This document shows, in pieces, positions 9,473 to 18,426 of a stretch of DNA of 64,000 nt. How positions within the stretch are numbered: the stretch's first letter is position 1; each line of letters starts with the position of its first letter. The notes below the pieces were generated by a model. The model saw only the letters and a program-made list of their open reading frames with translations. It was not told the origin of the DNA and ran no database searches. Source of the stretch: Selenomonas sputigena ATCC 35185 (lineage in GTDB: Bacteria > Bacillota > Negativicutes > Selenomonadales > Selenomonadaceae); assembly GCF_000208405.1 (NCBI RefSeq), contig NC_015437.1, positions 682,001-746,000 on the forward strand. Direction: 5' to 3'. The translations under genes were made by a program, and so were the position numbers.

Positions 9473-10621
9473 ATGAAAATCATCGTTGCGATTGATTCCT
9501 TCAAGGGAAGCCTTTCTTCCTTGAAGGCGGGAGAGATGGCAGCCGATGCTGCACGCGAGGTGTTTCCCGAGGCCGAGGTGGAGGTATTTCCGCTGGCAGA
9601 CGGCGGCGAGGGCACGGTCGATGCGCTTGTCGAGGGACTTTCAGGCGAGGTCGTGCGCCTCGCTGTCACGGGTCCTTTGGAAAAGCCCGTCGAGAGCCGC
9701 TTCGGCTTCCTGCCCGCGACGCATACGGCGGTCATCGAAATGGCAGATGCGGCAGGATTGCCGCTCGTGCCCGAAGGCGAGCGCGATCCGCGCCGCACGA
9801 CGACGTACGGACTCGGCGAACTCATGCTCGCCGCCATCGATCGCGGCTGCCGTGACTTCATCATCGGCATCGGCGGCAGTGCGACGAATGACTGCGGACT
9901 CGGCATGCTCACGGCGCTCGGCGCACGCTTTTTCGATGCGGAGGGAAAGGCTGTGGGAAGGACGGGCGGCGATGTTGCCGCTGTGCGGCGCATTGATCTT
10001 GCGGGGCTTCATCCTGCGCTCAAGGAGTGCTGCATTCACGTCGCCTGCGACGTGACGAATCCGCTCTATGGCCCCTTGGGCTGCTCGCATGTCTACGGCC
10101 CACAGAAAGGAGCGACGCCTGAGATCGTCGAGGAAATGGATGCGGCGATCCGGGCTTTCGCCGGATTGGCGGAAAGGGAACTTGGCATCGAGGGTGCACA
10201 GGTGCCCGGCGCGGGAGCGGCGGGCGGGCTCGGCTTTGCTTTTCACTCGTTTCTCAAGGCGGAGTTGAAGCCTGGTATCACGCTCGTGCTCGACGCTTTG
10301 GGCATAGAGAAGGCGCTCGCGGACGCAGACATCCTCCTGACGGGAGAGGGGCGCATGGATCGGCAGACCGCGATGGGAAAGGCGCCGGTCGGCGTCGCCA
10401 AGCTCGCCAAGATGAAGAGTCCGAAGCTCAAGGCGATTGCGCTGTGCGGCTGCGCGCTCGCCGATGCCGAGGCGGTGAACGAAGAAGGCATTGATGCCTA
10501 CTTCCCGATTCTCCACCTGCCGATGACGGTCGCAGAAGCGATGGAGGAAGAAACGACGTGCCGCAATCTCAGGCAGACCGTGCGGCAGGCGCTTCTGCTC
10601 TATCGGGCGGCGCAAGGATAG
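9473..10621 (+). CDS. Glycerate kinase (GlxK/GarK family)
   Basis: Phosphorylates glycerate with ATP, feeding it into glycolysis. 382 residues, the normal length. Family signatures include the N-terminal AIDSFKGSLSS, LADGGEGT at about residues 42-49, and the GIGGSATNDCGLGML loop at about 131-145; GAGAAGGLG lies near 246 and a TGEGRMDRQTA motif near 285. AAAGGACGGGAAG precedes the ATG. A perfect 7-bp hairpin (CCTTGAG with its complement) lies in the 63-bp gap upstream. The downstream hairpin is oriented to stop the opposing tRNA gene. Confidence 0.94.
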   Translation: MKIIVAIDSFKGSLSSLKAGEMAADAAREVFPEAEVEVFPLADGGEGTVDALVEGLSGEVVRLAVTGPLEKPVESRFGFLPATHTAVIEMADAAGLPLVPEGERDPRRTTTYGLGELMLAAIDRGCRDFIIGIGGSATNDCGLGMLTALGARFFDAEGKAVGRTGGDVAAVRRIDLAGLHPALKECCIHVACDVTNPLYGPLGCSHVYGPQKGATPEIVEEMDAAIRAFAGLAERELGIEGAQVPGAGAAGGLGFAFHSFLKAELKPGITLVLDALGIEKALADADILLTGEGRMDRQTAMGKAPVGVAKLAKMKSPKLKAIALCGCALADAEAVNEEGIDAYFPILHLPMTVAEAMEEETTCRNLRQTVRQALLLYRAAQG

Positions 10622-10638
10622 CAAAGCCTGTCGGATAT

Positions 10639-10670
10639 AAAAGAAAAGCCGCTGCGCGAGGCGCAGCGGC
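10639..10670 (-). terminator. Terminator of tRNA-Val
   Basis: Perfect 10-bp stem GCCGCTGCGC with GAG/CTC loop. On the reverse strand it runs into TTTTCTTTT, directly after the tRNA 3' end. Confidence 0.85.
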
Positions 10671-10678
10671 GAAGATTC

Positions 10679-10755
10679 TGGTGCTCATGGAGGGACTCGA
10701 ACCCCCGACTTCCACCATGTGAGGGTGACACTCTAACCAACTGAGTTACATGAGC
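10679..10755 (-). tRNA. tRNA-Val(CAC)
   Basis: 77-nt cloverleaf with acceptor GCTCATG/CATGAGC, D stem ACTC/GAGT, anticodon stem TCACC/GGTGG with loop CTCACAT (anticodon CAC, reads GTG), T arm with loop TTCGAGT, and an encoded CCA end. Confidence 0.96.
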
Positions 10756-10833
10756 AGTATTGGGTTGAACATAAAATGTATTATACACGATTTTTTGTCC
10801 TTTGACTAGCCCTGAAAAGTAAAAAAATCGCCG

Positions 10834-10942
10834 TTATGCACATTTTTTTGTGGATAAAAAAGGTGGCCCTGTGGATAAACCTTGAAATGCGCTCAATCAT
10901 TCACTGGTTATCCACAGGGAGTTGGGGGGAATTTGTGGAGAA
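10834..10942. other. Cluster of DnaA boxes in an A+T-rich gap
   Basis: Four 9-mers match the DnaA consensus TTATNCACA: 10834-10842 (+), 10849-10857 (-), 10870-10878 (-) and 10908-10916 (+), with a one-mismatch fifth (TGTGGAGAA) at 10934-10942. The 276-bp gap between tRNA-Val and the fic gene holds no gene. dnaA, dnaN or other origin genes are not nearby, so a DnaA-titration or regulatory site is likelier than oriC. Confidence 0.7.
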
Positions 10943-11031
10943 GCAATGAATTGGTTGTTTTCGCCTAAATGAAAACAAATGTGGGAGATATGTCTGGAGT
11001 TGTGAGATGCAAGAGATGGAGGTGAGGCGTG

Positions 11032-11844
11032 ATGGGCAGTTTGGAGAAGAAGGTCGAGCTTTTTTGCGAGGTCTTTCCCAAACTCAGCGACTTTGAGAAG
11101 GAGGATTGGGAAGAAAATTTTCTCGTGGAATTTACGCACGATTCGACCTCCATCGAGGGAAACACCCTGACCTTGATTGAAACGAAGATGATTCTTGCCG
11201 ACAAGATTGTTCCGACGGAAACGACACTGCGCGAATTGGATGAAGTGCGCGGCCACGCAGAAGCGTGGCAGTTTGTCAAGGATTGCGTGAAGCGGCACGT
11301 TCCTCTGACGGAAGGCATCATCAAGGACATTCATGAAAGAGTCGTTCCCGCGCGGGGCATCGGCGGCATTTATCGCAATATTCCCGTGCATATCCGCGGT
11401 GCGCGTCATGTGCCGCCGAATCCGCGCAAGGTGTGGGAGGCGATGAAGGATTTCGCCTATCGCATGGAGCATGACGATTTTGCCGATCCGCTCGAAAAGG
11501 CGGCATGGCTTCATGCGGAGTTTGTCAGGATGCATCCGTTTCAAGATGGAAATGGGCGGACGGCGCGCCTTCTTATGAACTATCATTTGCTGGCGCAGGG
11601 TTTTCCACCGACTTCCATCAAGTTGAAGAACCGAGGCGCGTATTTCGCTGCTTTGGAAGAGTATTCCGTGGGCGGGCGTCTTACGTCGTTCTTGCAGTTG
11701 CTGCAGCAGAATATGGAGAGGGAATTGGAGGCGTTCTTTACGATGTATTCCCTGCACATGGACGTGCCGGAGTTGCAGAGGAAGAGGCCGGAACTGGCGG
11801 CTTTGGCGATGTCCTATAGAGAACAGGAGACTGCGAAGTATTGA
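11032..11844 (+). CDS. Fic family protein (class II, self-inhibited)
   Basis: 270 residues, probably an AMP-transferase or related nucleotidyl transferase acting on a cytosolic protein. The Fic core motif HPFQDGNGRTAR is complete at about residues 168-179. An inhibitory helix motif of the (S/T)xxxE(G/N) type reads STSIEG at about 38-43, N-terminal to the Fic core, which defines the self-inhibited class II arrangement. GGAGGTGAGG precedes the ATG; a GTG one codon earlier is possible. C-terminal 60 residues look helical. It stands next to the DnaA-box cluster and has no toxin-antitoxin partner gene. Target unknown. Confidence 0.88.
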   Translation: MGSLEKKVELFCEVFPKLSDFEKEDWEENFLVEFTHDSTSIEGNTLTLIETKMILADKIVPTETTLRELDEVRGHAEAWQFVKDCVKRHVPLTEGIIKDIHERVVPARGIGGIYRNIPVHIRGARHVPPNPRKVWEAMKDFAYRMEHDDFADPLEKAAWLHAEFVRMHPFQDGNGRTARLLMNYHLLAQGFPPTSIKLKNRGAYFAALEEYSVGGRLTSFLQLLQQNMERELEAFFTMYSLHMDVPELQRKRPELAALAMSYREQETAKY

Positions 11845-11896
11845 CGGAACGGCTTTTCGGAAGAAGTGTAAAAAAAGTTTGGGTGTGAATAAGAAA

Positions 11897-12601
11897 ATGG
11901 CTCAAAAATTTTATGCCGTGCGTGCGGGACGTGCGACGGGAATCTTTCTTACATGGGAGGAATGCCGCGCGCAGGTAGAAGGCTTTCGCGGCGCACGCTA
12001 CAAGAGCTTTCCGACGGAGGCAGAAGCCCGCGCCTGGCTTACGGCGGCGCAGCCTTTGTCGGCGCTCTTCGATGAAGCGGAAGCCGCGCCGACGCGCCGT
12101 GCGCCCGTGCGCAAAAAAAGCGCCGCAATGGGCGGCAGAGCGAATGAAGCGGCGGACGACGCATCTCTCTGCCATGTCTATACGGACGGCTCGTGCCTTC
12201 GGAATCCGAACGGGCCGGGCGGCTGGGCGGTCTGCATCGTGCGTCCGGGCGAGGAGATGGAGACGCTTTCGGGCGGCAATCCTTCGACGACGAACAACCG
12301 CATGGAGATGACGGCGGCGATCGAGGCGCTGCGTCATTTGCCCAAGCGAGAGCCGATCGTGCTGTCGACGGACAGCCAGTATCTGAAGAACGGCATCACG
12401 AAGTGGATCTTCAGTTGGAAGCGGCGCGGCTGGAAGAAAGCGGACGGGACTCCCGTCCTCAATCAGGAGCTTTGGCAGGAACTCGATGGCCTGATTGCCG
12501 GGCGAAGCATCATTTTCCGCTGGGTCAAGGGTCATGCGGGGCATAAGTACAATGAGATCTGCGACATGTTGGCAAAAAGAGAAGCACAAGCCTTTTTATG
12601 A
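11897..12601 (+). CDS. rnhA: Ribonuclease HI with N-terminal hybrid-binding domain
   Basis: Cleaves the RNA strand of RNA-DNA hybrids. 234 residues: an N-terminal caulimovirus VI type hybrid-binding domain (about 1-45, with FYAVRAGRATGIFLTWEEC), a variable linker, and the RNase H fold from about 92. The four acidic catalytic residues are visible: D97 (YTDGS), E137 (NRMEM), D159 (STDSQ) and about D223 (ICDML). The ribosome site is weak. A TTG six codons earlier is a possible alternative start. Confidence 0.92.
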   Translation: MAQKFYAVRAGRATGIFLTWEECRAQVEGFRGARYKSFPTEAEARAWLTAAQPLSALFDEAEAAPTRRAPVRKKSAAMGGRANEAADDASLCHVYTDGSCLRNPNGPGGWAVCIVRPGEEMETLSGGNPSTTNNRMEMTAAIEALRHLPKREPIVLSTDSQYLKNGITKWIFSWKRRGWKKADGTPVLNQELWQELDGLIAGRSIIFRWVKGHAGHKYNEICDMLAKREAQAFL

Positions 12602-12624
12602 AGGTTTGTGCTTCTCTTTTTGCC
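12571..12624. terminator. Long bidirectional terminator hairpin between rnhA and DUF805 gene
   Basis: Near-perfect 24-bp arms with a 6-base loop, A-run and T-run on either side. It contains the last rnhA codons and ends at the stop codon of the convergent gene. Confidence 0.9.
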
Positions 12625-14090
12625 TACTGCCGCTCCAGCGTCGATTCGCCATAATCGTTGACGGTCACGGAGCCTTTGACGAAGACGAGGGCGGCGAGCA
12701 GGAAGACTTCGTAGATTTCGAGGGCGAAGGCGGCGGCGATGATTTCGAGACCGAACGGTTCGCGTGCGAGGATGCGAGGGTCGCCGTCGAAGAACGCGAG
12801 GCAGCCGATGAAGGCGAGCGTGAGCGCGAGCGGCACGCCCGCGAGCCAGCCGCTTCTGCCGATGTCGTGCAGACGCTGTGTGACGATGCCGATGGGCAGG
12901 ATGGCGGCGAGGGCGCAGGAGACCGATGTGCCGTAGAGAGCGACGAGATTGCCGAGGGGCTGCGGCAGGCGCTCCGCCGTTTCCAGCACGACGAAGACGA
13001 GCAGCGAGACGAAGAAGAGGAGGAAGAGCAGGCGCAGTAAGAAGCGCTTGCGGTTCATGCGCCCCTTGAGTTGGAGCATGCGCAGGAAGAACGGATAGTC
13101 CTCCTTGGGGCGCTCCGCGATATAGGGGTGTAAATCAGCGGCGCTCTCGGGTGAGCCGGAAGCATTGCTCGAAAACTCTCCTTCGGCAAAGATCAGATAG
13201 ACGTGCAGGAGGATGAGCAGGGCGAGTGCCGCGCCCCCATAGGGCAGGGCGCTCTTGAGCAGCAGATGATCGGGAGCGACGCCCAAAAGCGGCGGCAGGC
13301 CAAGGAAGAGGAGCAGTGTACGACCCTCTTCGGCGAGCGCGAGGATAATGAGCGGGCAGATGACGGCGATGAGCCATGCTGTATCGCCGTAGCCGAGGTC
13401 ATGCCAGCGCCGCATGGCCGCGCGCAAGAATACGATCAGCAGAAGTGCAAGAGGCACGCTGATGAGGAGGATGGCGGCGAAAGCGGCCGCGAGCGAGATG
13501 TTTTCCGACGGCATGGGGCGGCCTGCGCCGAGCCATGAGAGGACGGCAGCCGTCACACCCGTGACGAGCGCGGCGAGGCCTGCCGCCGCGACGAGACTGC
13601 CGACGAGGTGCAGGACGAAGAGCTTTTGCCCCATGCGGCCTTCGGGCGAGAGCCATTTTTCGAAAAGCCCCTGCAGGAAGCCGCCGCGCGGCGGCGGCTT
13701 CACCTCTTCTTCCAATTCGGCTGCCATCTCACTGCGCTTTTCCTCGTCTGCGAGCAATTCCTGCAAGAGTTCGGCGGCGCTCTGACGCGGCCGCGTTTCG
13801 CCGATCGGCGGCGTTCTTTCCTCGATGCCGTCTTTGGCTGCCTGTGTCTGTCTTTCTGCCGATATCTCTGTCGTGTCAAGGTTGTTCGTGTCGGTTCGCC
13901 CGCCTAGTCTGTCCAGCCTGTCCAGCTCGTCTATATCCTCAGAGCCATCGCTGTCGTCTGTCGGTGGTTCTTTCGCTTTTTTCGAAGGGTGCAGCATTTC
14001 TTCGAGCGCCGCTTCACTCGAAAAGCTCTCGCGTCTCAGGCGTTCCAGGATGCTTTCCGTGTCTTCTGCTGCCTTGCCTGTTTTTGCCAT
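12624..14090 (-). CDS. Membrane protein with two DUF805 domains
   Basis: 488 residues. An acidic, low-complexity cytosolic region (about 1-140) precedes two DUF805 membrane modules. The first (about 150-285) carries RRWHDLGYGDTAW, the second (about 335-475) carries QRLHDIGRSGW, both versions of the family signature. About eight membrane helices in total. The function of DUF805 proteins is not known. AGGAGAG lies upstream of the ATG. It is the last gene of a reverse-strand block with ppx and the TSUP exporter, 21 bp after ppx. Confidence 0.85.
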   Translation of the reverse strand: MAKTGKAAEDTESILERLRRESFSSEAALEEMLHPSKKAKEPPTDDSDGSEDIDELDRLDRLGGRTDTNNLDTTEISAERQTQAAKDGIEERTPPIGETRPRQSAAELLQELLADEEKRSEMAAELEEEVKPPPRGGFLQGLFEKWLSPEGRMGQKLFVLHLVGSLVAAAGLAALVTGVTAAVLSWLGAGRPMPSENISLAAAFAAILLISVPLALLLIVFLRAAMRRWHDLGYGDTAWLIAVICPLIILALAEEGRTLLLFLGLPPLLGVAPDHLLLKSALPYGGAALALLILLHVYLIFAEGEFSSNASGSPESAADLHPYIAERPKEDYPFFLRMLQLKGRMNRKRFLLRLLFLLFFVSLLVFVVLETAERLPQPLGNLVALYGTSVSCALAAILPIGIVTQRLHDIGRSGWLAGVPLALTLAFIGCLAFFDGDPRILAREPFGLEIIAAAFALEIYEVFLLAALVFVKGSVTVNDYGESTLERQ

Positions 14091-14111
14091 CGGTCATGTC
14101 TCTCCTTCGAT

Positions 14112-15038
14112 TCATATCGTTCTCCTGCTTGATTCCTTCAAAATGCGGTCGTAGATGTAGCCTTCGCGCACGCCCGAGTCGCTGTAGGCGATGGAAGAAA
14201 GTGCGAAGCGTTCGGTGAGGAGACCGGCGATGACGAGGCCGGGCAGGAGCGTGTGCATGCGGTCGGGAACGGTGCGCATGAGATGCACGGCGTCATCTTC
14301 TGTGAGATGGCGATCGCGCAGGAAGCGCGCGAGCAGCGCATCGATTGCCGCGCGTGTGATCGTCCGGCCGTCCGAGGCAGAAAAGAGAGCGGCAGAGAGC
14401 GCCGCTGCGCCCTTGAAAGTGCCGCCGATGCCGCAGGCGGGAAGCCCCTGGAGTCCTGTGAAATCTGCGGCGGCATCGAGGATGCGTGCGGCGTCCGTGC
14501 GCATCTTCGCGACTTCCTCGCGAGACGGCAGGAGCTCTTTCGTGAATTTCGTGTGCAGGTAGAGAGAGCCGACGGGAAGGCTCGTCTTGCGCACGATTTT
14601 TTGCGCCTTGTAGTGAACCATCTCCGTGCTTGCGCCGCCGATGTCGAAGAGCAGTCCTTCTTCAGCGGCAAGGTCGTGCGTCGCGCCGATGAAGTCAAGC
14701 TCCGCTTCTTCTTCGCCGCGTATTACATAAATATCCAGTCCTGTGCGTGTTTTGATTTCCGCGATTGCCTCGCGGCTGTTCGCGGCGTTCCTCAGAGCGC
14801 CCGTTGTGAAAATCGAGACGTTCTCGATGTGCAGCGCCGCAAGGAACTTTTGGAAATCTTCGAGCGCGTAGACGAGCCGCTTGATGCCGCGCTCTTCGAG
14901 CACGTTGTCGTGCATAAACGAGGCGAGTCCCACCGTCGTGTCCTTTTTCTTCATGATTTGCTCCACGGCGCTGTCCTTGATTTGGTAGACCGCCATGCGC
15001 ACGGTGTTGGAGCCGATGTCGATGATTGCGTGTATCAT
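14112..15038 (-). CDS. Ppx/GppA family phosphatase
   Basis: Exopolyphosphatase or guanosine pentaphosphatase of the ASKHA fold. 308 residues, corresponding to the short form that has only the two N-terminal domains. The phosphate-binding loop IDIGSNTVRMAVYQI is at the N-terminus; GEEEAELDFIGATHDL and LLFDIGGASTEMVHY carry the conserved Glu and Gly residues. CGGAGGATTCCC precedes the ATG. It starts 12 bp after the TSUP gene stop, suggesting co-transcription. The short form may prefer pppGpp or short polyphosphates; the substrate is not readable from sequence. Confidence 0.88.
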   Translation of the reverse strand: MIHAIIDIGSNTVRMAVYQIKDSAVEQIMKKKDTTVGLASFMHDNVLEERGIKRLVYALEDFQKFLAALHIENVSIFTTGALRNAANSREAIAEIKTRTGLDIYVIRGEEEAELDFIGATHDLAAEEGLLFDIGGASTEMVHYKAQKIVRKTSLPVGSLYLHTKFTKELLPSREEVAKMRTDAARILDAAADFTGLQGLPACGIGGTFKGAAALSAALFSASDGRTITRAAIDALLARFLRDRHLTEDDAVHLMRTVPDRMHTLLPGLVIAGLLTERFALSSIAYSDSGVREGYIYDRILKESSRRTI

Positions 15039-15050
15039 GGGAATCCTCCG

Positions 15051-15809
15051 TTATTTGCCAAAAAGGTCGAAGAGCTGCTTGCCGATGAGCACGGTCGTCA
15101 CGGCGATGAAGAGCGGCCGTACATAGGAACTTCCCTTCTTGATGGCGAGGCGCGCGCCGCACCAGGCGCCGACGATCATGGATATGCCCATGGGGATGGC
15201 GTAGGTGAAATCGACGAGACCGAAGTAGGCGAAGAGCACCACGGCGGCGAGGTTGCTCGCAAAATTCAGTGCGCGCGCGTTTGCCGCCGCGCCGAGAAAG
15301 TCGAAGCCCACGAGCAGGAAGGCGAAGAGCATGAAGGAGCCTGTACCCGGTCCGAAGAAGCCGTCGTAGAAGCCGAAGGTGAAGGCGACGACGACGGAGA
15401 GCAGGAGAACGCGGCGCGTCATGCCACGGTACTTGTTCTCGCGTCCCCAGTCGCGGCGGAATATGCTGTAGAGGAGCACGAGTGCGAGCATGACGACGAC
15501 GAGAGGGCGCAGGAAGTCGGGCGGCACCTGCCGCACGACGAGCACGCCGACGGCGGAGCCGAGGAGCGTGATGGGAAAGAGCAGGCGGATGAGCTTCATA
15601 TCGACCTTGCCGCTCTTGATGAAGGAGATGAAGCTCGTGCACGCGCCCATGACGGCAGCCGCCTTGTTCGTGCCGAGCACCTCTAGGAGCGGCAGCCCCG
15701 TCATCATCAGCGCAGGGATGGAGATCAGCCCGCCGCCGCCGACGACAGCGTCGATGAACGCTGAAAAAAAGCCCATGATGCAGATGAAGAGCAGCATTTC
15801 CAAGCCCAT
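15051..15809 (-). CDS. TSUP family anion exporter (TauE/SafE)
   Basis: 252 residues with about eight membrane helices. The family hallmark appears twice in pseudo-repeat form: GFFSAFIDAVVGGGGLISIP at about residues 13-32 and GFYDGFFGPGTGSFM at about 140-154. Members export sulfite, sulfoacetate or other sulfur anions, and the substrate here is unknown. GGGGAGG precedes the ATG. First gene of the reverse-strand block that continues into ppx. Confidence 0.88.
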   Translation of the reverse strand: MGLEMLLFICIMGFFSAFIDAVVGGGGLISIPALMMTGLPLLEVLGTNKAAAVMGACTSFISFIKSGKVDMKLIRLLFPITLLGSAVGVLVVRQVPPDFLRPLVVVMLALVLLYSIFRRDWGRENKYRGMTRRVLLLSVVVAFTFGFYDGFFGPGTGSFMLFAFLLVGFDFLGAAANARALNFASNLAAVVLFAYFGLVDFTYAIPMGISMIVGAWCGARLAIKKGSSYVRPLFIAVTTVLIGKQLFDLFGK

Positions 15810-15846
15810 GATTCAAGCCTCCCCACTAATGTTGTATTTATATAGT

Positions 15847-16038
15847 ACTATGAAAGTCCAAGAAGTCAAGCCCGAAGGGCGCAGACTGATTGGCAACTTT
15901 CGTTAAGGGCGGCGCACAATGTCCACAAAGTGGACGTTTGTGCGTGTAGTTTACTATGAAAGTCCAAGAAGTCAAGCCCGAAGGGCGCAGACTGATAGGG
16001 TAACTTTCATTAAGGGCGGCGCACTTTTGTCCACAAAC
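15847..16038. repeat. Two direct repeats of about 85 bp upstream of uvrC
   Basis: Unit 1 begins at 15847 and unit 2 at 15953. They are nearly identical over about 70 bp and then both run into TGTCCACAAA. Each contains the small palindrome GCCCGAAGGGC and each could encode a short peptide (MKVQEVKPEGRRLIGNFR in unit 1; unit 2 stops three residues sooner). Between them is an inverted repeat GTCCACAAAGTGGAC. The 315-bp gap holds no other gene. Confidence 0.8.
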
Positions 16039-16124
16039 CTCTGCCGCGGCAGGAATTTCCTGCCGTGCGGCGAATAGAAATCTGTCAAGATCAAAGAGCG
16101 CATGCGGAAGGTGAGGGGAAGCAA

Positions 16125-17948
16125 GTGACGGAAATCGTGGAAGAGAAACTCAGACTGCTGCCGGATTCGCCTGGCGTCTACATCATGAAGGACGCGAAGG
16201 GGCGCATCATCTACGTTGGCAAGGCCGTCGTCCTCAAGAACCGCGTGCGGCAGTACTTCCAGAGCGGCAAGCACCAAGCGCCGAAGGTGCGAGCCATGGT
16301 CGCGAAGATTGCCGACTTCGAGACGATTCTCACACATTCGGAGGTCGAGGCGCTGATTTTGGAGTGCAACCTCATCAAGAAGCACCGCCCGCGCTACAAC
16401 ATCAGCCTCAAGGATGACAAGAGCTATCCGTACCTCAAGGTCACACTGGCCGACGAGTATCCGCGCGTCGTGGTCACGCGGCGCGTTACGAAAGACGGCT
16501 CGCGCTACTTCGGCCCCTATACGTCGGCAGGCGCGATGCACGAGAGCGTGAAGCTCCTGAAGAGACTCTTCCCGCTGCGCACATGCAAGAACATGAAGGT
16601 CGAGCGTCCATGCTTGGAGTATCACATCAAGCGCTGTCTTGCGCCGTGCTGCGAGCCGGTCGACAAGGAGGAGTACGGCGCGATGATCCGCGAGGTATGC
16701 CTGTTCCTCGAAGGTCGGACGGAGCAGGTGGAAAAGGAGCTTTCGCGCCGCATGACGGAGGCGGCGGAGGACTACGACTTCGAGCGGGCGGCGCGTCTGC
16801 GCGATCAGATCGCCGCCGTGCGCAAGGTGGCGGAGAAGCAGAACATCGTGACGGGATCGGGCGACCAGGATGCCATTGGCATGGCGCGATCGGGGTTAGG
16901 TGCGGTCGTCATGGTCTTTCTCATACGCGCGGGCAAGATGGTCGGGCGCGAGCACTTTCTGCTCTCGGGCAGTGAGGAGGAGACGGACGAGGCGCTTCTT
17001 ACGGCATTTTTGAAGCAGTACTACCATCGCGCGGCATTCGTACCGCGCGAGATCCTGCTGCCGTTTCCCATCGAGGAGACGGAACTTTTGGAGGGTTGGC
17101 TCGCCGAGCGCAAGGGGGCGAAGGTGGCGCTCGCCGTACCGCAGCGCGGCACGAAGCACGACGTCGTCGAAATGGCTCGCTCCAATGCTGAGAAGTACCT
17201 CACGGACGAGGCCGCGCGCATCGAGCAGGCGAACGATCAGACGCTCGGCGCGGTCCGGGAGCTTGGCCGCTATCTCGGACTCAAGGAAGAGCCGATGCGC
17301 ATGGAGTGCTTCGACATCTCGCACAATCAAGGCTCGGAGACGGTCGCCTCGATGGTCGTCTTCGAGGGCGGTTTGCCGAAGAAGTCCGACTATCGGCGCT
17401 TCAAGATCCGAAGCGCCGAGGGAAAGCCCGATGATTTCCTTTCGATGCGCGAGGTGACGGAGCGTCGCTACACCAAGCTCGCGGAAGACGAAATGCCCGA
17501 CCTCATCATCATCGACGGCGGCAAGGGTCAGCTTTCGTCCGCACTGGAAATCATCCGCGGCGCAGGCCACTTGACCGTGCCCGTCGTCGGGCTTGCCAAG
17601 CAGTTCGAGTACATCTTCACCGAGGGCAGTTCCGATCCCGTGATCCTGCCGCGCCGCAGCCAGGCGCTCTACCTCATCGAGCGCATTCGCGATGAGGCGC
17701 ACCGCTTCGCCATCACATACCATCGCAAACTGCGCGGCAAGCGCAACCTTGTCTCCGTGCTCGACCATATCGCGGGCATTGGCCCCAAGCGGCGCAAGGC
17801 GCTCTGGAATCATTTCGGCACGATCGCGAAGATCAAGGCAGCGAGCGTCGAGGAGCTTGCCGCCGTCGACGGTATGACGCTTCCCGCAGCCGAAGCCGTG
17901 AAAAATTTCTTCCTCGCGCAGGAGAAGATGCTTGCGGGAGAGGAATAA
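16125..17948 (+). CDS. uvrC: Excinuclease ABC subunit C
   Basis: Makes both incisions in nucleotide excision repair with UvrA and UvrB. 607 residues. GIY-YIG nuclease at about 12-95 (SPGVYIMKD, IIYVGKA), UVR domain at about 200-238, RNase H-like domain at about 370-530 (CFDISHNQGSETVASMV and IIIDGGKGQLSSA carry the catalytic Asp residues), and C-terminal helix-hairpin-helix repeats. The GTG start follows GAGGGGAAG and gives the standard N-terminus. Confidence 0.96.
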   Translation: MTEIVEEKLRLLPDSPGVYIMKDAKGRIIYVGKAVVLKNRVRQYFQSGKHQAPKVRAMVAKIADFETILTHSEVEALILECNLIKKHRPRYNISLKDDKSYPYLKVTLADEYPRVVVTRRVTKDGSRYFGPYTSAGAMHESVKLLKRLFPLRTCKNMKVERPCLEYHIKRCLAPCCEPVDKEEYGAMIREVCLFLEGRTEQVEKELSRRMTEAAEDYDFERAARLRDQIAAVRKVAEKQNIVTGSGDQDAIGMARSGLGAVVMVFLIRAGKMVGREHFLLSGSEEETDEALLTAFLKQYYHRAAFVPREILLPFPIEETELLEGWLAERKGAKVALAVPQRGTKHDVVEMARSNAEKYLTDEAARIEQANDQTLGAVRELGRYLGLKEEPMRMECFDISHNQGSETVASMVVFEGGLPKKSDYRRFKIRSAEGKPDDFLSMREVTERRYTKLAEDEMPDLIIIDGGKGQLSSALEIIRGAGHLTVPVVGLAKQFEYIFTEGSSDPVILPRRSQALYLIERIRDEAHRFAITYHRKLRGKRNLVSVLDHIAGIGPKRRKALWNHFGTIAKIKAASVEELAAVDGMTLPAAEAVKNFFLAQEKMLAGEE

Positions 17949-17954
17949 AGAATA

Positions 17955-17988
17955 AAGCCGCGCCTCCTTTGTCAGGGCGCGGCTTTTC
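17955..17988. terminator. Intrinsic terminator after uvrC
   Basis: Stem AAAGCCGCGCC with full complement and an 11-base loop, T-run following. Shared with the convergent hicB. Confidence 0.88.
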
Positions 17989-17994
17989 GTGTGC

Positions 17995-18396
17995 TCATGA
18001 TTGGCTTATGCCAAGTTCACGCATCAGGGCATTTTGCAAAATGTTTGAGAAGTTGATATTGCGCTCGGTGGCCAGTGTGTCGAGCCAGCGGGGAATGGAA
18101 AGGTTTTTGCGCACGGCTTTTGTGTCGTGCTGTTTGCGGTAGGCAAGCGTGTCTGCGCCAATCAACGTCAAGAAGTCGCCATGCTCGACATTGAGTTTCT
18201 GCAAAGGCGACGGCTCGGGGATGGGCATACGTTCCTCTTCCATGTGCCAAAGCATGAGGTTCAATGCGTCCGCAGCCATGTCCATTCCTTCAGCGATGGA
18301 ACTCCCCTGTGTGAAGCAGCCGTCGAGGTCGGGAAAAGAGATGAAGAAGATGCCGTCGTCTTCCGGATGGAACAGTGCAGGATAAACGTATTTCAT
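17995..18396 (-). CDS. hicB: HicB family antitoxin
   Basis: 133 residues. N-terminal partially degraded RNase H-like HicB fold (FHPEDDGIFFISFPDLDGC, then TQGSSIAEGMDMAADAL) and a C-terminal ribbon-helix-helix type DNA-binding part (RKNLSIPRWLDTLATE) that should bind the hic promoter. GGAAAGGAG precedes the chosen ATG. It is 30 bp downstream of hicA, whose reading frame is broken, so this antitoxin now lacks a working partner. Confidence 0.9.
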   Translation of the reverse strand: MKYVYPALFHPEDDGIFFISFPDLDGCFTQGSSIAEGMDMAADALNLMLWHMEEERMPIPEPSPLQKLNVEHGDFLTLIGADTLAYRKQHDTKAVRKNLSIPRWLDTLATERNINFSNILQNALMRELGISQS

Positions 18397-18426
18397 GAGA
18401 AAACTCCTTTCCGTATGCAACAGGCA

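Noticed and set aside
10834-10942. Calling the DnaA-box cluster the chromosomal origin
   Set aside because: No dnaA, dnaN, rpmH or gidA-type gene is close and no clear DNA-unwinding repeats were seen, so only a DnaA-binding cluster is supported.
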